A DNA stretch of 64,000 nt from Gordius sp. MW1 (taxonomy: Eukaryota; Nematomorpha; Gordioida; Gordea; Gordiidae). Of the stretch, positions 1 through 29,962 are shown piece after piece. The stretch covers positions 4,016,001 through 4,080,000 of the forward strand of contig OZ038533.1 of assembly GCA_964036665.1 (NCBI GenBank), written 5' to 3'. The first letter of the stretch is position 1; each line of letters opens with the position of its first letter. Below the pieces are notes generated by a model that did no database searches, had not been told where the DNA came from, and was given only the letters and a program-made list of their open reading frames with translations. A program made the translations under genes and the position numbers.

Positions 1-527
1 CGGGCCTGATGGGCCAGCCCGACCCGAGGCCCGAGCCCGAAAAAAAATTTGAATAAATATTAATCCAAAATATAATTACAATACAAGATAATCCCCCTAC
101 AAATAAATATTTAGAATTTTACTACCACCTCATATTAATTTCTTGGTTAGCCGTGTGGGTCTATCTATGCTATGTATGACTTTGACTATGAGTGATGATG
201 AAATATTTAAAACAACAGTGTGTAGATTAAGCTTAAAAGCAAAAATAATAGTAGCTATTTTGAACAATAGAGTTAGTATTATTTACCATAATTATTCATA
301 TTTTAAATCACATAATATTCGCGATACGTAATATATTTATAAATAAATTTTTTAAATAAAATTGGTACAAATTTACATTTTTACAAAAGTCGGGCCGGGC
401 TCGGGCTCGGGTCGGGCCTGAGTAAAAAAAACAAATCGGGCTCGGGTCGGGCTCGGGCAAAAAATAAAAAAAGGTTTCGGGCTCGGGTCGGGCTCGGGCC
501 GATAAAATTCAATTTTGCAGGGCTCTA
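1..527. mobile_element. hAT-like MITE, CGGGCTCGGG family, left end outside window
   Basis: Subterminal blocks of CCCGACCCGAGG at the left and GGGCTCGGGTCGGGC at the right surround an AT-rich core. The right end reads GCAGGGCTCTA, the inverse of the TAGAGCCCTGC terminus seen at 39961. No transposase is encoded. Confidence 0.7.
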
Positions 528-1456
528 CCCGTGAGGGCTCTAGCAGGAAGGAGTCAAGATGCGTAAAGTTAAAAAAAAACGATGTAATTCAGCAACTATA
601 TTTTCGTCCATCCGACTATATAAGATCGCAACTCCAATGATTCTACATTTTTACCATTACAAAACAAAAATAATGGTTCTCTCCATATTTTTGTGCTATT
701 TCAATAAAAATATTCAAAATAACAAGTCTAAGTCTAGTTTTATTTATAAATCCAAATTTGCGGCTTTATTGTTTAAAGAACTTTTTTAATTCAACCCTAT
801 TAACTTAAATAGGATGTGCTTCAAAAATATAAATTCCCTTTGTTTAAAATTGAAGAGTAAAAGAATCATGATAGTCCTCACATTATATTTACATTTTCAA
901 TTAACCATTCTGCACAAAAAACCTTGAATAAAAGTTTGAAACACCCTCTAATAATAACACTAGTCAAGAAATAATGAACTTATAAAATTCACCGGCATGT
1001 TTGCATTCTGGTATATGGTGTATTCAAATATATGTTTAGTTTTTTCCCTATACTTCAAGTTTTAAAATATTTGCTGTCAAAGTCGCTAAAACAGCTTGCA
1101 AAATAGTATTATAACATCGACATAGAGCATCATACACCAGGGGATGTCTTTTAAATGTCCCTCGTTATTGTGCCCATAATTATTTTAAATAAAAAGGGAC
1201 TCATTAAACAACTCAATATCGTTTGCAGGGAATTAAAAATATTAAAAGCAAAACACATAACAAAATTTTTAATCAATTTTAGAGTATCCGTATTTTTTTA
1301 ACTATAGTAATATTAAAACATTAGCTTCCCTCGCTTTGGGTAGTCCTGCATACGTCGAATTAAAAGATTTAAATTGATCAATGCTATCGGATTACAAGAT
1401 CCCAGTTTTGATCTATTAACGCTCTAAAATTTGGACCTATATAAAATTAATAATAC
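528..1456. other. No recognised gene
   Basis: AT-rich sequence with many stops in all frames. A 76-codon open frame at 559-789 has low complexity and no recognisable domain. I see no repeat structure of note. Confidence 0.5.
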
Positions 1457-2273
1457 TTTGACCCTAAATTTTTCAGCAATATGATACGAAATCCATGTAT
1501 AAGAAGCAGTAACCTAAGCGTCTGATTACATTAATTATATTCAGACAGAAGTTTACTACAGCCGAACCAAATATAATTTTTAAAGAGTCCAATGGTAAAG
1601 GTGCCTAATTCAAAAAGGCCAGCACTCCTTCCATCCTCGAGCCATCCGATCTTTCGTTAGAAGGTAGAATGCGTCCCGACAAAGCTTCTATGATCCCCTG
1701 GGAGGATGGTAAGTTCCTAGCCTGGGACTTTACCTGCATTGATATCTTCGCGCCAACTAATAATAGTTTTAACTCACTTTCTTGTGGGGAAGATCGTAAA
1801 ACACTCAAATACCTAGCCATTGCTCAATATAAAATTTTTATTCCAATAGTAGCTTCCTATTCTGCTACTTTTGGCAAGCAAGCCTTAGCATTTTTAGATC
1901 GATAGAAAATAGATCCCACAAAGGTAAATTTTCACCCAGCTTTATTTTACGCCAAAGAATAGGCATTTTAATAGCTAAATATAATTACAAAACTTTCTCT
2001 GACACATGGCCCGTGTTGGCTATTGACGAATCTGATGAATAATTTTTTATTTATAATATTATTTTATGCTCGTTTATTGTATATTACCTAACAAAAGCAT
2101 TTTAACATTAAAAAAAATGATTTGACCCTTACTTTTTGAGCAATATGATATGAAATCGATGTATAAAAGAAGCAGTAAACTAAGCGTCTGATTACATTTT
2201 ATATTTAGACAGAAGTATACTACAGCCGAACCAAAAATATTTTTTTAACGAGTCCTTTGGTAAATGTGCCTAA
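1457..2273. repeat. Pair of about 150-bp direct repeats flanking a retroelement fragment
   Basis: Positions 1457-1607 and 2121-2273 are about 85-90% alike by eye, sharing AAGCGTCTGATTACATT, TACTACAGCCGAACCAA and GTGCCTAA. They bracket the ORF fragment at 1600-1905. They could be short terminal repeats of one element or a local duplication. Confidence 0.65.
1600..1905 (+). pseudogene. Retroelement-type ORF fragment
   Basis: The frame contains EPSDL, then RPDKASMIPWEDGKFLAWDFTC across 1669-1734, then KYLAIAQYKIFIPIVA. I recognise this from multicopy invertebrate predicted proteins usually annotated near reverse transcriptases (RPDG...PW..GK.L.WD.TC...A). It ends at a stop at 1903 and further stops follow. 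The family name is uncertain. Confidence 0.55.
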
Positions 2274-4562
2274 AAATATAAATCTTTTTGGAGCTATTTT
2301 ATCATTTTAATAAATTATAAGTGCTAAATATCAAACCAACCCAGTTTAATCCCATAACTGCTAGCCGGCCCTGATAAGATCAGAATTTTCTTTACAAATA
2401 CCATTAATGAAGATATGTGCTGCAGATACCCTTTAAACTATGATGAAGATAATTGGAAAAAACATTCAAAAACTTTTGTTTTCCAACATTAAGATTGAGG
2501 GTGAGTCAGTAATAAGGCGTAATATAATTTTAATGTATATATTGATCTCAAAACATATATGTTTTCCAATTTACAAAATGAAATAAATATAAAAGCGTCT
2601 ATAAAATTAATAACGCTAATCATATATATCTAACAATGTTTAAAAAATTTAACAAGTGTGAGTCTGGATGGATTAAGTTTTTTTTTGTACTGAGTATCAA
2701 ACTGTGCATGCTGAAAATGCTGATTTGACCATGTTCCTAATTAAGTATAATTTTAATCATTTATTTACCATACCTTGCATAGGGAATATATGATAAGGCA
2801 TACCATATTAAGGCTGTAAATTGAGCGATGCAAAATACAAATACAAGAATTTTCTTTTTCAGCTAAGACATAAGAGTTGCATTACAATATTCATAAAAAA
2901 ACATTAATTTAAAAGTAGTAAAATAGATTTTTAAGTAAAAAAGAGTCAAAGCAATTTAAAATCCTATCTAAGTTATCTAAAATTGAGAGATAAATTTTAC
3001 AAAAAAATAAAAATTCATGATTATCCAAGTAGATTGGTTTGGGAGAGAGTGACTAGCATAAGGCAATTAAAGACCGCAAAAAAATATATAAATTTGACCT
3101 TAAGTGGTAGCTTTATATTTTATATAATTGATATTTTTATTACCAGAAATGCTGATAGTAATGTCAGGATTATACATATCTAAAAATATATATTTTGATA
3201 GTATTCTTTATAATTACTAAATATATGGTAGTTGCAATTAATCTTGTATCCTTAAACATATTTTGAAGCTGTTTCCATGGCCCAACTAAAAATATTGTGC
3301 TAAGAGGGTTAATATGTTATATAGTAAATTAAATTTATACCTTGAAATAGCCATTATATTTCCTAATGTGTAAAAGGCAGCAAAAAGTAGCAAACCTCTT
3401 GGCCCCCAAAAAAAGAAGACTCCCTAGATGTATTAAATTAGCTAGTTTATAATATAATAATGTATAAGAATAATTTTTTATATTAAATTTTAAATGGTAA
3501 TGTATTAAATTAAGTCATTTATTTACCAATATTCCAAATAATGTGCCTATCAAAAAGCATATAAAAAAGCCTTTAACGCGCGTTGACCAACTTAAGGATG
3601 TACCCTGTGTAAACTTATTAGACAATTGATTAAGGCAGATTTCTTACTTACATCATCAAGTATACTTCTTTCATCTTCTTCGTTATTAAAAAAACGCTTA
3701 AATTTATTAGAAAAACTAAACATTTTCAGAGTGCCCGCCTAAAACCATCTCGCCGAATTCGTCTTGGAGTTTCTATGATTGGTTGAATTCGTCGCGTGGC
3801 TGTATAATATTTTATTGGTTGCTTAAACGCGCTATATTGGTTGTGGTGATTCTAGTAATGATTATCGGTCCTTAATGAAGAAAATATGATTATTTTTTAT
3901 GAAAGAATAAGGCACTCATTAACGATAAAAGGGGGTTAGAATTTTAAAATGCAGGGGTAGAGTTTGCAAAGGGAGAGGTAAAATATTATCATTTTCTCAA
4001 AATTATAACAATCAAACTTTCATATTTTAGGTTATACATATTATATAAACCTGTTTTAAATGTAAGTATTGTCTGCTTAAAATTTGGTGATGAAATCAAC
4101 AACCAAATATTTTTGTAGAGTATGTAATTAATTAATTTATTAAATTTAAATTTTAGCTATAAGATCTATCATTAATGAGCTTGTCGAAATATTCCCCCTC
4201 CCCCTTTGCATCACACGATACTTTTTGATTTACGTGCGCCTGCTGCAAGATCCCCCCTTGTATCATACGATATTTTATGATCATATTATATACTTTAATA
4301 ACTTTCAGTCTAAGGGCGTTATCTTCAATTTCTAACTTTATTATCCAAAAATCATATAATACATATACTTTTCTTAAAATCAATAAGATCCGTACTCAAA
4401 TTTATTTCACGACAAAATCCGAGTAATTCAGGATCTATATAAGATAAAGAGAATGATCCGCGTCCGCGCGTAGGTATCGCGATAATATATCTTACAATCT
4501 TTTTTCTCAGTTACATTTTTTTCTCGGGACTAAAAATTAAAATCTAAAAAAAATATATCTTA
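2274..4562. other. No recognised gene
   Basis: AT-rich sequence with short open frames only. None shows a domain I recognise, and no strong tandem array was seen. Confidence 0.45.
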
Positions 4563-4634
4563 GTAAGAGAGGCAATAATAATCGCTAAAGAGGGGCAATA
4601 AAAATCGTTAAAGGGAGGTAATAAAAATCATATC
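4563..4634. repeat. Three tandem copies of a about 25-bp unit
   Basis: Units share GGCAATAATAATCGCTAAAG with small changes. The stretch lies just before a G run (4714-4723). Confidence 0.7.
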
Positions 4635-5404
4635 TATTATATCATAAAGATACTAACAAACGTGACTCATTATATACAGGGGTAAAAATTTACGCGTATA
4701 AGTATATGTATGTGGGGGGGGGGGAACGTACATCCAAATTATCATATATCACACACATAAGGGGGTGAGGCATAAGGGGGTGGAGGACACCACAGTTACA
4801 ATATATTACAATAATTACTTAGAAACATCTTTTGTATTTTATATTTACAAAATCATATTCCTGAGCAATTATCATATTGTTCGACTAGTGATCAAAGTGT
4901 TTATAGTGTATTTTGAAGAATATATAAAACTTCCTACGAGAATTAAGGAAGCCCAAAAGGGACGATAAGGACTACGGATAGCTGACTTTATTATTTTAAA
5001 CTTTAGACAATATGACTTTATTTATTCCAAATTTATAAATAATGTATTCGAGTTTTAAAAGAAGAGGTTGTTTCAAAATTACAAATGGTGTATTCGAATT
5101 TGCAAAAAAGGGGGTTTTAAGGAGGGTTGCGATGGTGAAAGCATAATAAAAATTTTCTGTTAAGTGATTTTTGATTTCTCTCCCCTTGGGTGGTGGGCTT
5201 GATTGCACGTTCAATGGTCCGGACAACGGTGTATAAAAGATCTGATGTAAAATTAATAATTAAGATGTTCGATAGTTTAAGAAATCTAGCCACTATCGCG
5301 TAAATCTCTATTTGCGGCGAAAGTGCCTTTAGTTGAACTATCTCTTTTAATTACCGTACAATGGCCTACAGCTTTGATGTTTTTAAAGCTGGCCCGTCAA
5401 CCAA

Positions 5405-5512
5405 AATATCAAGGCGAATAAAAACTATAAATGCGGTACGTACATTACAATAAAAACTATTAATTCGGTACGTACATTAAAATAAAACTATTAAAGTGGT
5501 ACGTACAACCAC
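5405..5512. repeat. Tandem repeat with GTACGTAC palindrome
   Basis: Three units of about 33-36 bp, each AATAAAAACTATTAA followed by a GGTACGTACATTA-type block. The GTACGTAC core is self-complementary. Confidence 0.75.
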
Positions 5513-5611
5513 AAAAATAAATATATATTTTATCAATTTATCTTTAACATCAAAGAAAATGCAATATATCCTACTATCATAGGAAATGAATTAAGGCTCA
5601 ATCAAATCAAT

Positions 5612-6470
5612 AAAAAAAAAACTCGGGCCTTCGGTTCTCGTGGGAAGGGGGAGAAGGGAAGGGGGAACGACTCATCTGTACTTCGTATAAATGTATCATA
5701 TTTGCTATGCAATTTATGGGCGAGAAAGGTGGGAAGGGGCGAGAATGCCTATAAGGGGGTATTAAATGCCTAATGATTAATTAATTATTTATACAAATTT
5801 TCCATTTATAGGCAAAATGTAATATAGGCAAAATGTAATATAGGCAAGGGTTATGGTTAGATTTAGTATTTGCATCTAGTTGCGTATTACATTAGTTTTT
5901 ACGGCCTTTAGTGATTATGGGTCTAACAAACATTATATTATAAAACATCACAATGTTAAGAATTTGCAGTTGGGAGAAATTTTTTGTTGAATTTGAACAA
6001 TTTTTAATTAAAAAAATCAAAAATTTAGCCAATGATCATTTTTTCTCCATTGGTCAGTACCAACAGATACTCTATAAGTCAATGATAGCCAAAAAAACGG
6101 AAAAAAAAATTTTGATGCACATTTTGGCCAATGGTCATTTTTTTCCATTGGTCAGCAGCCAGGACACGGTAAAAGTGGATATAAATTCATAATAGTCAAA
6201 AAAAACGAAAAAAAAATTTTCGAATCACATTGTGGCCAATGGTCATTTTATTCCATTGGTCAGCAGCCAGCGGACGGCCAAAAAGTCATAATAGCAATGG
6301 TAGGAACTGGAACATCATAATAGTCAAAAAAAAACGAAAAAAAATTTTCGAATCACATTTTGGCCAATGGTCATTTTTTCCATCGGTCAGGAGCCAGCGG
6401 ACGGCCAAAAATTCTTATTATCAATGATAGTAACAAGAACAATCATAAGAGTCAAAAAAAAACTCCGGGA
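5612..6470 (+). repeat. Composite dispersed repeat with CCAATGG satellite units
   Basis: Starts with a purine-rich GGGAAGGGGGAGAAGGG block and a TTTGCTATGCAATTTATGGG stretch. It then has tandem units containing TTGGCCAATGGTCATTTTTT and CCATTGGTCAGCAGCCAG. The whole block recurs inverted at 22693-23597. Open frames such as 5953-6192 are repeat sequence, not genes. Confidence 0.8.
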
Positions 6471-6890
6471 TTCTAACCCAAAAACTAGTTAAATTGCATA
6501 GCAATTAAAAGTAAACAACTTTTATTTATGTTTATTATATAACATTGGTCAGCAGCCAGCGGACGGCCAAAAAGTCATAATAGCAATGATAGGAACAGGA
6601 ACAATCATAATAGTAAAAAAAACGAAAAAAATAATTTTGATTCACATTTTGGCCAATGGTCATTTTTTCCATCGGTCAGGAGCCAGCGGACGGCCAAAAA
6701 TTCTTATTATCAATGATAGTAACAAGAACAATCATAAGAGTCAAAAAAAACTTCGGGATTCTAACTAAAAAACTAGTTAAATTGCATAGCAATTAAAAGT
6801 AAACAACTTTTATTTATGTTTATTATATAACTAGTTAAATTGCATAGCAATTAAAAGTAAACAACTTTTATTTATGTTTATTATATAATA
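6259..6890. repeat. 287-bp tandem duplication plus 58-bp direct repeats
   Basis: The segment starting GTCAGCAGCCAGCGGACGG at 6259 recurs at 6546. A unit starting CTAGTTAAATTGCATAGC recurs at about 6485, 6773 and 6831. Both belong to the composite repeat described at 5612. Confidence 0.75.
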
Positions 6891-6914
6891 GATAATTTAA
6901 CAAATCTTATATAT

Positions 6915-7150
6915 AACACACCGAGGGAGATAGAGATGAGGGGTGGGGCACCTCTTATGCATTAATTTCAAAAATAACCCAGCGAGGGAGATAGAGATGA
7001 GGGGTGGGGCACCTCTTTCTCATGCATTAATTTAAAAAAACGATAACCTAATATACCCAATGCAAATAGATAGGGAGGATACAACGGACGGACGACGGAC
7101 GGACGGACACCAAAAAACGAGCCCATAAATTGCATAGCAATTAAAACATT
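6915..7150. repeat. 60-bp tandem pair and GGAC-rich minisatellite
   Basis: GAGGGAGATAGAGATGAGGG occurs twice (about 6923 and 6984). Positions 7083-7107 are ACGGACGGACG-type tetramer repeats. The stretch ends with GAGCCCATAAATTGCATAGC, the terminal block of a dispersed family also present at 10495, 31848, 45015 and 60960. Confidence 0.7.
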
Positions 7151-8440
7151 CATCCTAAAGAAGAATTATTTTGCCACAAAAATTAACGTTTTCAAAATAT
7201 CTTATATTAATCGCGTCACATTACCCCCCCCCCCTCGAAGCGGTTGGCTAATAAACATATAAATTATATAAATTTATATTTTTTAATTAAGGGTGGAGTG
7301 ATAAATTTGATATTTTTGTTAAATTTAATTTTTTCCCTGCTAGCCTCTTATTAATAATTGCCTTATGCAACTTAAATGTTGGTGTTCCACAGCAATATTA
7401 AAATTACTATGATAAATTGGAATTATTCGATAATTGGTGATAATTAATTAAAACATCAAAGTTGTAGATTTTTCAACTATAATTTAAAGGAATAGTTTAA
7501 AGAAAAAGACATTTACCGAGGACTAACCTATATGCGAATGTGGTTAGAGGACTTAGATTATCGCTTATTTAAATTATTTAAATATCATCTGCTTTGCGGG
7601 CACCCGCGTTTAGATGATGATCCCTAAATCTTGACCGTAATCCCTAAAGGTCACATATATGTTTTCATTTTAATACATTTTAGTGCAAATATTTTTGTAA
7701 CATAGCTGTACTTTTCTTGCCCACTTAAGTATTTCATACTATCGATATTTTATTTTTCCTTATATGTACCCAATAATAATAACAATGCTTTATAATTCTC
7801 TATTGTTAAAATATTGAATCAGTCACTCGTCGTCGTTCTAAAAATAAGTTGCGCCTAGCGCTACTCATCTCTATAACTACATCAAAGAGATTTATGAGAA
7901 GAGGAGTAGTATGCAGATAGTGTAGAGAGGACAGAGAGAAGAGAGAGGTTGTAGCATATTTTAATAGTTATATCTACATATTTAATCCACCCACACCACA
8001 TAATGTGTTTACCATTTTTATATGCATATAAGCCAAGGAAAACAGGAGAGAGGGAGACCAAAAATGTAAGCGTTGAAATGTTATATTTGGATGGCGTTGA
8101 ATTTTTTAGATTGCTATCAGTTAATTTAATAAACAATTTGAGTTATCGTCAGGCATTTTAATCGTTGATTATAATGAGTTATGTTGGAGTGTAGTAGAGC
8201 GTAGAAATTATCATTGTAGTAGGGGGCACGTTGATAGAGAGCTATTATATTTTGTTCGCGGCATTTGAACATGTTTTACTCGAGGTTAGGCCTTATTGTT
8301 GATCGTCCACAAATGTGTTCAGTGTCTTATTTGATGATGTGTAAAGATTGTGGTTTTCTTTATCTTTTATTATTGAATCAAAACACACAATATATAATAC
8401 AAAAGTATAGTAACAGCGAAACAAAATATAAGCGAGGATA
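7151..8440. other. No recognised gene
   Basis: AT-rich sequence with a C run near 7227. The minus-strand open frame at 7882-8136 has no recognisable domain. Confidence 0.45.
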
Positions 8441-8605
8441 ATCAGCAGGTTGGATTAAATGTGAATGAATATCCAAAAGTGTGAGTTGATCGCGAATGTA
8501 GTGAATATCCAGAGATGTTATGTGATCGCGGATGTAGTGAATAAAAATGGAATATCCAGAGATGTAGATGATTGCGGATGTAGTGAATAAAATGTGGGAT
8601 GGATA
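8441..8605. repeat. Tandem repeat with GATGTAGTGAATA units
   Basis: Three to four units of about 45 bp, each containing GATGTAGTGAATA preceded by GATCGCG or GATTGCG and a GAATATCCAGAGATGT block. Confidence 0.7.
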
Positions 8606-9203
8606 GATGATTCTCAAATTCACAATTTGATGTGTTTTTTCAATTGGTTACTTGATGTCGCCAATGTCTAAAACACCACAATGGCTTGACAAGTAATATT
8701 TGTCAACTGTTTTACCACAATTAATTTGATGCCATCACTATCATGGAATTGTAATGAGAAAGGAATGGAAATACGCTCCTTTTTAAAGCGACCAATGTTA
8801 AGAAGGTAATATTACTAAGATGGTAATTAATAAAAAAATTGAGAGGAGAGTGACCTTTCTGCTAAACATTAAGAGTTAAAGGGAGTTACTACATTTGAAT
8901 CAATTAAAATATTTATAAATAGTAAATACTATTTAATCGAAAGCATGGGTACTTTAATCTAATAATTATGAGAGGTTAAGAAGTAACGCGACGTTTGACC
9001 AAACCTGGTATTTATACTAGGACAATAAAACGCTTTAGATATAATATTTAATCCTATTTATAATTTCTTCGAAAGAAATTTATAGTGGGACTTGGTATAG
9101 GTTTAGGGTATGATCTCATGTAAATTATTATATAGACTAGCACTCTAACCTATTATTACAGAGATTTTAAAAAATTGAAATTACGAGAACATGTGTAGTA
9201 CAT
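8606..9203. promoter_or_regulatory. Upstream region of ATG16
   Basis: About 600 bp between the tandem array and the predicted ATG16 start. It should contain the 5' UTR and promoter. No clear TATA box or initiator can be assigned by eye. Confidence 0.3.
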
Positions 9204-27469
<18,266 letters not shown>

Positions 27470-27762
27470 ATGCACACCTCAAAATTAATTTTATTTGTCA
27501 CTTTTCTTATTTGTGTCGCCTTCATGTTGCCTTGTAATTTATCAATTTGTCCGATTCGTAACCAAAAAGTGTCTTTTATATTAGATAGCTTTTAAAGATT
27601 GGTCAAACCAATAATATATTCAAATTGTTTCTTTTGAATATACACTTAACTTAAAAACAGTTAACATAATAACTACTTTATAACAAATGAGTAAATATAA
27701 TTATTATAATTTTCCACGTAATATTTAACAAATTTATATGTATTCATCTGATTTTGTAGGTG
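27470..27762. other. Shared 3' intergenic space between convergent ATG16 and TDP2
   Basis: The 293 bp between the two stop codons must hold both 3' UTR ends. I see no AATAAA on either strand that I would assign with confidence. The sequence is AT-rich without recognised repeats. Confidence 0.6.
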
Positions 27763-29384
27763 TTACGTAGCATTAGGACATATAATTTTTATTAAGGTTT
27801 TAATGCCCCAATGATCGCTGGGATAGCTTTGGCAGGATTTCACTTTCTTTAATCCAAGTAAACCAAAGTAGGCAGGTTCAAGTTTGATACCTGTATCATT
27901 TATTTCTTCATTTGTTTCAAGTTGCGCAACTTTATTTTCCACCTTAACACTCTTGTTTGAGTTTAAATTATTAAACAAATTCATATCCAAAAATTTATTT
28001 TGGGCAATGACTTGGGGAGAGCAAATTAGGTATAGCCTGTCAAAACGTAATCTAGCAGGACTCCTGGTTACATTTGATTTAAATCTTTTGACATTTGATA
28101 CCCCAGGCCCAGTAAGTGCTTGATAAAATGGAATATTTTGATTGTACATTGCGTCGTATGTGTATCTACATTCTTCTCTACCTCCACAAGCTTCCCATAT
28201 ATCCAACAAACATAATCCATTGAGTTGGTGGCCCCCATTTTCTTCTTTAAAGCTATTTAAAACATCTACCACCTTGATGAAATATAGGGATATACAAAGG
28301 TATTACATAACTAGGGGCAGGGGAAAACATTAGAACATATATTGCTCTTTAAGTTTTATTTTAAGCTATTGTGCAAAATTTATTTAAGTTATTTGTTCTT
28401 TTTTAATGGATACTTATTTAATCCAGTCTTATTCATAATTTGTAACCTTTATGACCTAATAAAAGTACATAACTCATCATTAGTATTAGTAAAAACAGAT
28501 TTGATATACATATAATATTTGTAAAATATATTTCTAACATTGTGTGTTATAACTAAAATTCACTTCTTTGTCTCTAATATTAAGATCACCTCCAAATATA
28601 TTGATATTATCTTTTTGTGAACAAATGTCTTTCAAAATAATTGATAATTGTTTTTTCCTTATAACAGAAGCATTTGATTGATTTGTGCTTTCTAAATGAC
28701 AGTTGATCAAGTTGATATTCACATTATATTTTGTGTGTAAGACCTATTCAAATAATAAATATAGAAATTTATGAATACCTTTAAATTAAGGTAACCCCTA
28801 TCCATAAGGCTGTTATCAAATGATTTAAATATAATATTTATCTTATCTACAGCCCACGATGCTTTCTTCAACAATGTGCAAAGGTAATAAAAGCTTAAAT
28901 TTGAACATTTGCCATAAACAATTTCATATTCAATTTCCAACATAGCTAAATCATTTTCTATTGTTGGAACAATCTCTTGCATAAATACCACATCAGGACT
29001 CTCCCTTTTTTATCAAGTTTATATAACTAATTATTCTACCTTTTAATAATTTCACAAATATCTAAAATTCTCAAGTGTAAATTTTTTTCTTCAAGTCCAT
29101 CAATATTCCAAGTTAAAATTTTACAAAATCTTTACAGTTGTAACTTTAAAATAAAAATTATACCCAAAATGGTCTATTGAATTATCTTTGCTATAATCAT
29201 CAAGGCAGGGCTATAGATATTTATTTTGAATAAATATAAAAATCACTGTTAAATCCCAATTTCTATCTTGTAAATAAAATTGTGCTAAAGCTGTGTCTGT
29301 ATTTGTTAAGCATGCAAAATCGCAACATCTAATTTCACAAGCCTCGACGGCGGGTATATTTAAATGACTCATATGATCGGCCAT
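27763..29384 (-). CDS. TDP2: Tyrosyl-DNA phosphodiesterase 2 (TDP2)
   Basis: TDP2 hydrolyses the 5'-phosphotyrosyl bond left by trapped topoisomerase 2, using Mg2+ and an endonuclease/exonuclease/phosphatase (EEP) fold. Exons on the minus strand: 29384-29247, 29210-29164, 29129-29040, 29004-28779, 28743-28564, 28272-27763. Together they are 1191 nt (396 aa; human is 362). Residues about 12-46 resemble the N-terminal UBA-like domain (TALAQFYLQDRNWDLT). The catalytic motifs are complete: LTWNIDGL (Asn70), FMQEIV (Glu102), CHLEST (His183), GGDLNIRD (Asp220, Asn222), RLRFDRLY and PSDHWG (Asp380, His381). Exon 6 carries a polar insertion of about 45 residues between the FDR and SDH motifs. Introns 1-4 are only 34-37 bp. 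The start is the ATG reading MADHMSH. The gene converges on ATG16. Confidence 0.92.
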
Positions 29385-29867
29385 AATTATCTTAACGTTA
29401 CATTCGATGTCGGTTGATAATAATTACTTTCAAAGCAACTTTAGACAAGTGTCGGGTTTTTGACTATTTTTTGAATAAAATTAACGTCTTAACTTATATA
29501 TTTGTATGCAGAAAAGGATGTTTTATAATTCACTCTTTTATTTTTATTATTAATTACATTACATATGTTTATTATTGTCATCTTGATTATTTTTTTTATA
29601 TTTTAGACAAGTAGACGATTTTGTAATACGTTTGAATTTCAATTCTCCTTTGTTTCCTCCTTTAAATTTTGTTTTTTCCACGTGATCTTCTTTATACTTA
29701 GATTTATGCACAATGTAAAAAATATAAAAATATATAGAATCAACTATTCATTGATAAACCTTCAAAGGATTTGGAATGATGTCAGAATCATGGATAGATA
29801 GAATAGACAAAGTTATGAATTAGAATTATCAGAAATGAAAAAATCTTGCCATAACTATTTTTTAAAT

Positions 29868-29962
29868 CTCGTCTCGGTCAAAACAAATCTCGTCCTTGTT
29901 GCCATTGTGAGAATTTCGTATCGTCTCGAAGAAAAACCTCGACATGTCTCGACTTGTAAAAA
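29868..29962. repeat. CTCGTCTCG-word repeat fragment
   Basis: CTCGTCTCGGTCAAAACAAA, CTCGTCCTTG and CGTATCGTCTCGAAG occur together. Related stretches are at 46144-46251 and 48395-48486. Confidence 0.6.

Noticed and set aside
5953..6768. Open frames containing repeated ANGHFF motifs
   Set aside because: These are translations of the CCAATGG satellite units, which also occur inverted at 22.7-23.3 kb and are frame-broken in most copies.
28719..28778. Continuation of the TDP2 QE-motif frame past its exon
   Set aside because: The frame after 28779 loses similarity and a GT donor with an AG acceptor at 28744 restores the TDP2 match, so it is intron.
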